Translations under genes and position numbers: made by a program
DNA from: Nemertoderma westbladi
Lineage: Eukaryota > Xenacoelomorpha > Nemertodermatida > Nemertodermatidae
Length of the DNA: 64,000 nt
Direction of reading: 5' to 3'
Assembly (NCBI GenBank): GCA_032718475.1
Contig: JAUCBJ010001846.1
Span: 62,001 to 126,000, forward strand
The notes under the pieces: model-generated
Databases searched by the model: none
What the model was told of the DNA's origin: nothing
Seen by the model: only the letters and a program-made list of their open reading frames with translations
Shown: piece by piece, positions 7,810 through 15,225 of the stretch
How the letters are laid out: the number at the start of each line of letters is the position of its first letter
Numbering within the stretch: position 1 is the stretch's first letter

Positions 7810-7974
7810 CTAACTACCGCCACCGATACTGATAGTGCCTGTATTAAAACCGGAGCCACCACCTTTAGAGCCTCTCGGACGTGTTCCGTCACCCGGTTTA
7901 TTCTTTGTTCTCTGCGTTGCAATAGCAATATCTCCATGTTTCTTAATAGGAACATAATTTAATTTTTTCTTCAT
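7810..7974 (-). CDS. RiPP precursor peptide with Gly-rich core (lasso-like)
   Basis: The ATG at 7974 sits behind a strong GGAGG ribosome site (5-base spacing), giving a 54-residue peptide; the in-frame ATG seven codons upstream lacks one. The leader carries Tyr7, Pro9, Gly14 and Thr20, echoing the lasso leader pattern Tyr...Pro...Gly...Thr with Gly and Thr six apart; in lasso precursors the Thr is the penultimate leader residue. This places cleavage after Gln21, and the only acidic residue beyond it, Asp29, becomes core position 8, within the 7-9 window needed for a lasso macrolactam ring. Core residue 1 would be Arg, not the usual Gly, and the remaining 25 residues are mostly Gly, Ser, Thr and basic residues (11 Gly in residues 28-54). 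Processing is inferred, not shown. Confidence 0.78.
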   Translation of the reverse strand: MKKKLNYVPIKKHGDIAIATQRTKNKPGDGTRPRGSKGGGSGFNTGTISIGGGS

Positions 7975-8001
7975 AAATACCTCCACAGATTTCAAAATAA
8001 G

Positions 8002-8031
8002 ATTTTAACTTAATAAACTCCCTTATTTCAA
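8002..8031 (-). promoter_or_regulatory. Putative sigma-70 promoter of the RiPP operon
   Basis: On the minus strand TTGAAA (8026-8031) and TAAAAT (8002-8007) are separated by 18 bases. Transcription would start near 7995, giving a leader of about 20 bases before the GGAGG site of the precursor gene. The other six genes overlap or nearly abut, so this single promoter could drive the whole operon to 2922. Confidence 0.45.
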
Positions 8032-8560
8032 GATACTTTTAATAAATCTACATGTTGTAAATTCTTAAAAATCATATCCCCACGCAAATAAAGCAGTATA
8101 AAAATGAATTTAGATACCAAATATGAAGCAGGATTTTTTTGCTTATTCCAGAAAAAAGCAGGGATAATCTCATCTTTAACATGGCCTTTGTTATTGAGTG
8201 CATCCCCTACCAGCAGTAATCTTTTAATCAAGAACAGACATATGAATGAAGTTGCCAGAACGCTAATATCTGTTCATTTTGATGAACAACGATACTTGAA
8301 TCCAACTTAACATGTATAGAATCGACAAATTGATAAACACACATTTGGGCTTAAAAGTAGCCCCATGAAACTATCTTTCCCCTTATTAATTGGTTGCTGA
8401 CACTATTTAACCTCCAAGTAACACCCATTTTTCTCAATTTGATTCTCCGTTTGATTCACATTCCATCATTTTCTTGAGGGTTAATGAATTAGATGTGTTG
8501 GTTGTTTTTGTGAATGCTTATGACCTATTCTTTAAACAAAACTTGATTCAACACCATTAG
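8032..8560. other. Non-coding or decayed spacer inside the island
   Basis: This 529-base AT-rich stretch lies between the RiPP promoter and the antitoxin remnant. Open frames of 67-68 codons exist on both strands around 8028-8310, but they overlap one another, have no convincing ribosome site and match no family I recognise. I see no transposase motif. It may be the remains of a regulator or of a lost insertion sequence. Confidence 0.4.
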
Positions 8561-8755
8561 TTAAAGACATTGCGCATTACTTGGATTTGAAAGTATATAA
8601 GCAGTTTCTTCATAAGATTGAAAATCTTCAAGGCTCATTACAACAGCAGTTTTCTTGTTTTGACGAGTAATCAAAATGGGCTGATGATCATCACTGACTT
8701 TGTCTAGGTTTTTTGCTAATTGATCTCGGAATGAAGAGTAAGTAATCGTTTCCAT
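8561..8755 (-). pseudogene. YefM/Phd-type antitoxin, C-terminally truncated and without its toxin
   Basis: The 64-residue product matches the N-terminal DNA-binding part of YefM antitoxins: ITYSSFRDQLAKNLDKV, then PILITRQNKKTAVVMSLEDF and YEETAYILSNPSNAQ. YefM proteins are usually 80-90 residues, and the missing 20-25 C-terminal residues are the ones that wrap and neutralise the YoeB-type toxin. A TAA stop follows NAQCL and no toxin gene lies downstream. The start codon is only 17 bases from the edge of direct repeat copy B. It may still bind an operator but cannot be a complete toxin-antitoxin pair. Confidence 0.75.
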
Positions 8756-8772
8756 ATAAAATTTGGTTTAAT

Positions 8773-9270
8773 AATGATTGTGCCTTAATGATTCGATTAA
8801 TGCAGAGTTTATGCGCATCGAACATGTCCCAACTTTTACACTGGAACCAGTATGCGCTGGCTATTTTAGGTAACCAAGAGGCCTATGACGAGTCTAGAAA
8901 AATGGGTCAAGCCTTGCTGATGCTGGCCAAAAAACTGGGTATTCAGTTGCCTGCTAAACCTGTTGACACACCCATCAGTTATGTCGTTTCTTATTGTTTG
9001 GTGGGGCATGCTTGGGGTATTTCCACCAACGACCTTATTTTAACCTATTTGTGGGGGTGGTTAGAAAACCAACTATCTGGGGCCATGCGCTTACTACCCA
9101 TTGGCCATTATGAAACACAAAAAATAATGTTAGCAGCTGATCAAACAATCAGTGCCTCCACACAGTTGGCCAAAAAAGTGCGCGATGACCAAATGGGGAA
9201 AAGCCTGCCGTTTTTTGAGCTATTATGTGCACAACACCAAACCCAATATACGCGTTTATTTCAATCTTAA
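8773..9270 (+). pseudogene. ureF: ureF, 5'-truncated second copy
   Basis: The sequence is identical to 211-708 of the full ureF but lacks the first 57 codons, including the conserved N-terminal PIGGYCYS segment. The frame is open a few codons into the island and the first internal ATG (8788) would give 160 residues. The N-terminal region is needed for the UreF dimer and UreD contact, so the product is unlikely to work. It is the left edge of repeat copy B. Confidence 0.92.
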
Positions 9271-9281
9271 AAGGAGGTATG

Positions 9282-9887
9282 ATGAAAAAAAGCCCATTTC
9301 GAATTGGTATCGGGGGGCCTGTTGGTTCAGGCAAAACAGCATTGATTCAACAATTGTGTATGAATATGAAAGACACCTATCAAATGGCCGTTGTGACCAA
9401 CGACATTTACACCCAAGAAGATGCCCAATTTTTAGCCAAACACCAAGCACTAGAAGCGGACCGAATTGTGGGGGTTGAAACAGGCGGGTGTCCACACACG
9501 GCTATTCGGGAAGATGCCTCCGCTAATTTAATGGCCATTGAAGGTTTGGAAAAACGCTTCGATAACCTAGATTTAATCATTGTTGAATCAGGGGGCGATA
9601 ATTTAAGTGCCACCTTTAGCCCCGATTTGGCTGATATGACCTTGTATGTTATTGATGTTTGCGCGGGTGATAAAATACCTCGAAAAGGAGGTCCAGGCAT
9701 TACCCGCTCTGATTTGCTGATCATCAACAAAATGGATTTAGCCCCCTATGTGGGCGCATCGCTGGCGATGATGAAAAAAGATTCAACAAGGATGCGAGGC
9801 GATAAACCCTTTGTATTCACCAACTTAAAAACACAACAAAATGTAAACCAAGTGATTGACTACATTCAAACCAACATGGTGCTGTAG
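9282..9887 (+). CDS. ureG: Urease accessory GTPase UreG (copy B)
   Basis: An exact duplicate of 720-1325, with the same GGAGG ribosome site (9273-9277) and the same P-loop and Cys-Pro-His motifs. It is complete, but its upstream gene is the truncated ureF and it is separated from the urease operon promoter, so its transcription depends on whatever reads rightwards out of the island. None is obvious: all RiPP genes point left. Confidence 0.93.
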   Translation: MKKSPFRIGIGGPVGSGKTALIQQLCMNMKDTYQMAVVTNDIYTQEDAQFLAKHQALEADRIVGVETGGCPHTAIREDASANLMAIEGLEKRFDNLDLIIVESGGDNLSATFSPDLADMTLYVIDVCAGDKIPRKGGPGITRSDLLIINKMDLAPYVGASLAMMKKDSTRMRGDKPFVFTNLKTQQNVNQVIDYIQTNMVL

Positions 9888-9918
9888 GCGACAGTACATT
9901 GATTAAGTGTTACCGTTT

Positions 9919-10899
9919 TCAGTCAATTAATTGATCAACTAAGTTTAACAAGGTTTGCTGCTCGTCTTGATCCAACATGCTACCTGAAAGTATTTGGTCA
10001 ACCGCCTTGCGCCAATTTTGTAAATATTGTTGGGCTTGAGAAAGGGCAGTTGTTTGGTGAAAATGACTTAAAATTAACCGAATTTGGCTATCATCACGTT
10101 TTTTAATGTAGCTTTCTACCTGTGTCTTCAGTGTGCTGGATGCCTGCATACCTAAAATTAGTGGCAAGGTGATTTTCCCTTCCACTAAATCGTGACCAGA
10201 AGGTTTGCCTAGCACATGATCTGACGACTGATAATCCAACAGATCATCAGATAATTGAAAAATCATGCCCACATAATAGCCATAGCGTGAAAAAATCGTA
10301 CATATCTCAGGGCTTGCGCTATGAGTATGGCAAACAATTTTGCCGATTAACTCAAACAAGCTGGCTGTTTTTTTCTCAATGATTTTTAAATAATCATTGA
10401 TTGATAAATCAATATTAAATGCCAAGCGCATTTGGCTGACCTCACCTTCAGCCAATACACTCATACAATGAGAAAACTCATACCCAAGACTTGGGTCATC
10501 GGCAACCAACATCAAGGCGCGGGCGGATAAAAAATCACCCGCCAAAATACTCAATGTATTGCCCCAAACATGACGTACACTGGGTTGGTGACGCCTAAAT
10601 TCAGCTTGATCGATCACATCATCATGCAGTAAAGTCGCCATGTGAATCATTTCAATTGCCGCGGCTTGTTTAAAGTCTGTCTGCACATTTGTTACATCTT
10701 TTTTTGGGTGTGTTGTCATGATTTGATCAAGCATCATCCATACAAGTGGACGAATCATTTTGCCCTGACGTGCTAAATAATAATGAATAATCTCAGCTAG
10801 CAGCGGCTCATCACTTTGAAAACAAGTGGAAAAATAGGTCTTAAACTGCTTAAAACGTTCAGCAATTTGGGTATGTTGAGCGAATATTTTTTCAAACAT
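9919..10899 (-). CDS. ispB: Polyprenyl diphosphate synthase (copy B)
   Basis: Exact duplicate of 1357-2337 with both Asp-rich motifs intact. Here it keeps its native upstream neighbour, the full cysG, 11 bases away, and so is probably transcribed from the sulfur-assimilation operon that begins upstream of cysI. Copy A lies behind the cysG fragment and the island. Because this is a single-copy essential function in most gammaproteobacteria, one of the two copies is dispensable. Confidence 0.92.
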   Translation of the reverse strand: MFEKIFAQHTQIAERFKQFKTYFSTCFQSDEPLLAEIIHYYLARQGKMIRPLVWMMLDQIMTTHPKKDVTNVQTDFKQAAAIEMIHMATLLHDDVIDQAEFRRHQPSVRHVWGNTLSILAGDFLSARALMLVADDPSLGYEFSHCMSVLAEGEVSQMRLAFNIDLSINDYLKIIEKKTASLFELIGKIVCHTHSASPEICTIFSRYGYYVGMIFQLSDDLLDYQSSDHVLGKPSGHDLVEGKITLPLILGMQASSTLKTQVESYIKKRDDSQIRLILSHFHQTTALSQAQQYLQNWRKAVDQILSGSMLDQDEQQTLLNLVDQLID

Positions 10900-10910
10900 G
10901 CCTGCTTTGA

Positions 10911-12284
10911 TTACTGAACACAACTCACCACCCGTCCAACAATAATCAAAAGTGGAGACTGTAGGCGTATATTCCCCACCCAAGCCTCGGCTTTTTTCAA
11001 TTGTGTTTTATAAATCTGTTGATCGGCTGTGGTACCTTTGACAATAAAAGCCATGGGGGTATCTAGTGGCATACCGTGGTCTTTTAAATTTTTAATACAA
11101 ATATCTAAACTAGCTTTTCCCATGAAAAATACCAATGTTTTAAACGGATCAATTACCTTTTCCCATGGCACTTGATAGGCGAGCTTGCCCGAACCATCGC
11201 CATGTAGGGTTAAAAACTCAACCGAATGGGCACAGTCGCGATGCGTTAGGGGAATGTTGGCATAAGACGCACAGCCATTGGCCGCACTGACCCCTGGGAC
11301 AATGCTAAAGGGAATGCTGTGATCGGCTAAATGCGTAATTTCCTCACCCCCCCGACCAAAAACAAATGGGTCACCCCCTTTTAATCGAACCACATGCTTG
11401 CCTGCTTGGTAATGTTCAACCATCAGATCACAAATAACCGATTGTGGAACACTTTTGCCATAGCCGCGTTTACCCACCGCAACTAACTGAGCATCTCGCC
11501 TTACAAATTCTAAAACGCCCTGACCGATTAGTTGATCATGCAACAACACATCAGCACGTCTCATCAATCGACAAGCTTTGAGTGTTAAAAGCTCAGGGTC
11601 GCCTGGCCCTGCACCCACAATTGAGACACTGCCTGTATGATGTTGACGATTATTAAACTGTTTTAAGCAAGTGTTGGCATGGGCTAACATGGCTTGATGG
11701 GTTTGATAATTCAACAATTGATCTAATTGGTCATCCAGCAAGTATTGCCAAAAACGTTTTTTGGTTTCATCCAAACGCATTTTTTGAACCAAAGGGCGTA
11801 GGGTGTCAACCACCTCAATTAACTGGGTATAAGTTTTGGGCAGTTGTTGGAGTAGGTGTTTGCGAATGCCAGCACTGAGCATGGGGGCTTTGGTGCTGCT
11901 ACTGATGGCAATTAAAAGGGGGCTGCGATCAATCACAGACGGGACAACCGCACTACAAAAATTGGGCTGGTCAACTACATTTACCAAACAGTTTGTTTGA
12001 CTTGCTTGATGATAAATTTGTTGATTAATCAAGGGGTCATCGGTTGCAGCAATCACCAAGAACTGATCCTCTAAATCACATAGGTCATAACATCGTTTGA
12101 CTAAAAATAATCGGTGGGTTTGATCGTCCAGTGTCTTAATTTCAGGTAAAATTTCGGGGGCAACAACTGTTAGTATCACACCGGCTTGATAAAGGCGTTT
12201 TGCTTTTTGAAACGCAATTTTTCCCCCACCCACAATTAAACACTTTTTTTGATGCAGGTCTAAAAAAAGGGGGTACAAACTCAT
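10911..12284 (-). CDS. cysG: Siroheme synthase CysG (trifunctional)
   Basis: The 457-residue protein fuses the three activities needed to make siroheme, the cofactor of sulfite reductase. The N-terminal precorrin-2 dehydrogenase/ferrochelatase domain starts SLYPLFLDLHQKKCLIVGGG (dinucleotide-binding loop, residues 2-21). The C-terminal uroporphyrinogen-III methyltransferase domain starts around residue 215 with VSIVGAGPGDPELLTLKA and includes RLKGGDPFVFGRGGEE and the VPGVSAANGCASYANIPLT segment. Length equals the family norm (about 457). The start overlaps the DUF934 stop as ATGA, tying cofactor synthesis to the reductase operon. Confidence 0.95.
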   Translation of the reverse strand: MSLYPLFLDLHQKKCLIVGGGKIAFQKAKRLYQAGVILTVVAPEILPEIKTLDDQTHRLFLVKRCYDLCDLEDQFLVIAATDDPLINQQIYHQASQTNCLVNVVDQPNFCSAVVPSVIDRSPLLIAISSSTKAPMLSAGIRKHLLQQLPKTYTQLIEVVDTLRPLVQKMRLDETKKRFWQYLLDDQLDQLLNYQTHQAMLAHANTCLKQFNNRQHHTGSVSIVGAGPGDPELLTLKACRLMRRADVLLHDQLIGQGVLEFVRRDAQLVAVGKRGYGKSVPQSVICDLMVEHYQAGKHVVRLKGGDPFVFGRGGEEITHLADHSIPFSIVPGVSAANGCASYANIPLTHRDCAHSVEFLTLHGDGSGKLAYQVPWEKVIDPFKTLVFFMGKASLDICIKNLKDHGMPLDTPMAFIVKGTTADQQIYKTQLKKAEAWVGNIRLQSPLLIIVGRVVSCVQ

Positions 12285-12736
12285 TGACTTAACAATTGAT
12301 CTTGCAAGAAATAATCAAATCGTGAAAAAGCCGCTTCAATGGCTTGCAAACTGTAGGGCTTTGCAAATAAAAAACCATTAATACCGCAACGGCGCATAAA
12401 ACCAATTTGATCGAGCAATACATCCCCCACCGCGACGATCATATTTTGATAATGTAGGTCATTCACCAAACGATACGCCTGACTATAGCCCCGCCCATCT
12501 GTAAATGCTGGGAACTCAATTTCGATCACTGATAAAGACTGATAATTAATTGATTGCAAATCAATCACATGATCAACTGATGAAAGCCGAACCCCTAGTG
12601 GTAGCGCATTTTCAAGCAAGCTGGGTTCATTTTTAACCCACTCAATGGGTAAAACGGTGTTTTCAACTAATTGATCAGGTGATGTTTTAAAGTGCCAAGG
12701 GTAGGGGCAAAAATCACCTTTGTGATAAAAGTTCAT
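12281..12736 (-). CDS. DUF934 protein linked to sulfite reduction
   Basis: A 151-residue member of the DUF934 family, which in many proteobacteria lies beside cysI or cysH. The family hallmark is visible as EFPAFTDGRGYSQAYRLVND followed by IVAVGDVLLDQIGFMRRCG. The biochemical role is not established; annotations call it a probable oxidoreductase in sulfite reduction. Its 4-base overlaps with both cysI and cysG support a role in the same pathway. No obvious cofactor-binding motif is visible. Confidence 0.88.
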   Translation of the reverse strand: MNFYHKGDFCPYPWHFKTSPDQLVENTVLPIEWVKNEPSLLENALPLGVRLSSVDHVIDLQSINYQSLSVIEIEFPAFTDGRGYSQAYRLVNDLHYQNMIVAVGDVLLDQIGFMRRCGINGFLFAKPYSLQAIEAAFSRFDYFLQDQLLSQ

Positions 12737-14376
12737 TGATACACCCGTTTTTTAAACGGGGCAACCCCAATTCGTTTATAAGTCGCTAAAAACGTTTCAC
12801 CGTCGAGCTTGTGTTGGGTGTAGGTTTGAACCACAGTATCAATGGCCGCTAACAGGCCATCGTGTGGCACGGCAGGCCCCATCACTTTGGCGCGCAACCC
12901 TAAGGCAGCTGAGCCCCCTAAGCCAATTTGATACCAATATTCCCCTTTTTTATCCACCCCTAAAATCCCAATATCCGCTGCATGGTGATGGCCGCACGCA
13001 TTCATACAGCCCGACATTTTAAGGCTGATCCCCCGAGCGGCGTATTGATCCTGAATGGCTTCAAAATGTTGTTGAATTTTCATCGATAAATCAATGGTCG
13101 GCGCATTGGCAAGGGAGCAAAAATCAAACCCTGGGCAACAAATTAAATCACCAATGGTGCCAATATTAGCGGTGGCTAAATCAGCCGCTTTTAATTGTTG
13201 CCATAATGGGTAGAGTTTTTCATATTCCACATCGGGTAACACCAAATTTTGATCATGAGTTGAACGAATCATTGAAAAGCTGTACTGATCAGATAAATCA
13301 GCAAGCAAATGCATTTGCTTGCTGCTAATATCGCCCGCTGCTTTTTGGCCTGATTTTAAAGAAACCATCACAATTCGATACCCAGAAACCTTATGTGAAA
13401 AGGTATTTTTCTCAAACCACTGTTCAAAGGCTGTGTCTGCTTTTGCAATTGCTGGCAGGTCACTGGCCAATCCTTTTTGATAGCCCAGCATTTGAAAATG
13501 TTGTTGAAAACTTTCTAACTTTTGATTAGATACGACATAATCTGCTTTTCTTTTTGCCCATTCGACTTCAACCAATTCCCTAAACTGCTCAATGCCCAAG
13601 GCATTGACTAAAATTTTAATACGCGACTTATATATATTGTCGCGACGGCCTTGCTCGTTATAAATACGAAGGATTGCTTCTAAATACGACAATAAATCTT
13701 TTTTGGGTAAAAATTCTCGAATCACCTTGCCTGCAAAAGGCGTACGACCCATCCCCCCACCGACTAACACCTCAAAACCCACCTCATCTGTTTTGGTGTC
13801 ACGCACAATGTAAAGGCCAATATCATGCCACAAAACAGCTGCGCGATCATGTTGTTTACAACCACTGACGGCAAACTTAAATTTGCGCGGCAAAAAAGAA
13901 AATTCAGGGTGTAAGGTTGACCATTGGCGAATGAGTTCGCAATATGGTCGTGGGTCTTCCACCTCGCCTTCGGCTACCCCTGCTAAATGATCAGCCGTGA
14001 CATTGCGAATACAATTGCCGCTGGTTTGCATGGCATGCATTTGAACACTTGCTAAATCGCCCAACACTTGGGGGATTTTTTCAAGGGGTATCCAGTTAAA
14101 TTGAATGTTTTGGCGAGTGGTCATATGACCATAACCCTTATCGTAACGATCTGCAATATCAGCTAACATCCGAAGCTGTTTACTATTCATCAGTCCATAA
14201 GGAATCGCCACCCGAAGCATAGGGGCATGACGCTGAATATAGAGCCCGTTCATTAAACGAAGGGGGCGAAACTGCTCTTCAGATAACGCCCCCTTCAAAA
14301 AACGCTGTGTTTGGTCTGTAAATTCTTTAACCCGTGCATCAACAAGGGCTTGGTCGACTGCGTTGTATTGATACAT
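12733..14376 (-). CDS. cysI: Assimilatory sulfite reductase, hemoprotein/ferredoxin type
   Basis: The 547-residue siroheme and 4Fe-4S enzyme reduces sulfite to sulfide. The two halves of the nitrite/sulfite reductase fold are present: HMTTRQNIQFNWIPLEKIP early, and the cluster ligands in CCPGFDFCSLANAP and SGCMNACGHHHAADIG near residues 400-455. The paired Cys-x5-Cys and Cys-x3-Cys arrangement carries the cluster and siroheme. No cysJ flavoprotein gene is nearby, so a ferredoxin or another reductase probably supplies electrons. Its start lies 15 bases from the stop of the secreted 277-residue protein. It is the first gene of the block cysI-DUF934-cysG-ispB. Confidence 0.93.
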   Translation of the reverse strand: MYQYNAVDQALVDARVKEFTDQTQRFLKGALSEEQFRPLRLMNGLYIQRHAPMLRVAIPYGLMNSKQLRMLADIADRYDKGYGHMTTRQNIQFNWIPLEKIPQVLGDLASVQMHAMQTSGNCIRNVTADHLAGVAEGEVEDPRPYCELIRQWSTLHPEFSFLPRKFKFAVSGCKQHDRAAVLWHDIGLYIVRDTKTDEVGFEVLVGGGMGRTPFAGKVIREFLPKKDLLSYLEAILRIYNEQGRRDNIYKSRIKILVNALGIEQFRELVEVEWAKRKADYVVSNQKLESFQQHFQMLGYQKGLASDLPAIAKADTAFEQWFEKNTFSHKVSGYRIVMVSLKSGQKAAGDISSKQMHLLADLSDQYSFSMIRSTHDQNLVLPDVEYEKLYPLWQQLKAADLATANIGTIGDLICCPGFDFCSLANAPTIDLSMKIQQHFEAIQDQYAARGISLKMSGCMNACGHHHAADIGILGVDKKGEYWYQIGLGGSAALGLRAKVMGPAVPHDGLLAAIDTVVQTYTQHKLDGETFLATYKRIGVAPFKKRVYQ

Positions 14377-14391
14377 CTGCTTTACTCCAAA

Positions 14392-15225
14392 CTAATTGAC
14401 CTGATCTAAGGTGATAATCTCTAAATTGCGTCGGTTTTGCAATAAAAGCTGATCGCCTGCGGTATAAATATTGTAAATCATGGTACGCTTCCCGCTTTCC
14501 CAGATGGCCTCCACTAGGGGCTGATCAAGTTTCTCAATGGGCTTGTTCGATTGATAGTTGGTGTAGCTTTGTGTCATTAAATGGCCTTCTTGATGCCAAA
14601 CCCCTTTTGCTTTTAACCGGTAGGGGTGGGCAATGTCATCTTGGTAAATAATCACATCCACCTGTGCCAACAGTTGGTGTTGATCGGCATAGGTTTGTTG
14701 GGTATTTAGACTTATTTGAATGCGCTCACTAAATTGAAAGTTTTTCGTCATCTCCCATGATGTTCCTAGAAGTTGGGGAGCCTTTTGCTGCTCATCGACA
14801 TAGCCCAAACGAACGGCTGACAAGCGAACACCCCCCACAGGGTCTTCTAAAATAAGATAGTTAGATAAAACATCTACCAATAAAAAAGTCTGCTTGGTGT
14901 TTAGGCCAATGGCCAAGCGAAGCGTTTCTTTTTCAGTCGTTGTAAAATCACCCGTCACAGTGGCTTGTGTGTAGCGAACAATTAATTCGTTCTTGATGTG
15001 CGACCACATGCCTTTGGTATGTACGCGAGCAGGTTTATTTAAATAGTTTAGGTCAATTTGGGCAGCTACTTTTGATGCCCTTTCAAATTTAACTTTAGAA
15101 ACAAATCGGCTAGCGGCCTGATCAGTGATGTTAACAAGCTGCCATGAGCCCTCAATAGGATGGGCAATGCCTGATAAAAAAATACTTAACAAGCACCCAG
15201 TGGTTAGTAATTTATAACGATTCAT
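14392..15225 (-). CDS. Secreted protein with two similar beta-rich halves, unknown function
   Basis: I do not recognise a family. The 277-residue product begins with a signal peptide (hydrophobic residues 6-19, SGIAHP cleavage region). Two halves resemble each other: IEGSWQLVN at 24-32 with TKGMWSHIKNELIVRYTQ at 70-87, and LGTSWEMTK at 153-161 with AKGVWHQEGHLMTQSYTNYQ at 206-225. This suggests an internal duplication of a lipocalin-like beta domain. It lies between sat and cysI and overlaps sat by 14 bases, so it is co-expressed with sulfate assimilation. A periplasmic role connected to sulfur handling is only a guess. Confidence 0.75.
   Translation of the reverse strand: MNRYKLLTTGCLLSIFLSGIAHPIEGSWQLVNITDQAASRFVSKVKFERASKVAAQIDLNYLNKPARVHTKGMWSHIKNELIVRYTQATVTGDFTTTEKETLRLAIGLNTKQTFLLVDVLSNYLILEDPVGGVRLSAVRLGYVDEQQKAPQLLGTSWEMTKNFQFSERIQISLNTQQTYADQHQLLAQVDVIIYQDDIAHPYRLKAKGVWHQEGHLMTQSYTNYQSNKPIEKLDQPLVEAIWESGKRTMIYNIYTAGDQLLLQNRRNLEIITLDQVN

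Larger units (their letters stand above)
8773..11309. repeat. 2,537-bp direct repeat, copy B
   Basis: Same orientation and content as 211-2747 at an offset of 8,562. Copy B starts inside ureF, just after the antitoxin remnant, and runs into the intact cysG. Copy A keeps the ureF 5' end and copy B keeps the cysG 5' end, so recombination between the copies would restore one intact ureF-ureG-ispB-cysG locus and release an 8,562-bp circle carrying the RiPP island. Confidence 0.95.

Noticed and set aside
7635-7955. A 106-codon frame overlapping the RiPP precursor and PqqD-like gene
   Set aside because: Wrong frame, Arg/Ser/Cys-biased and without a ribosome site; the two small genes in the correct frames have clear signals.
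8028-8310. Pair of overlapping frames (67 and 68 codons) as a possible small regulator
   Set aside because: Both strands are open over the same bases, no family match, no ribosome site; kept only as unexplained spacer.
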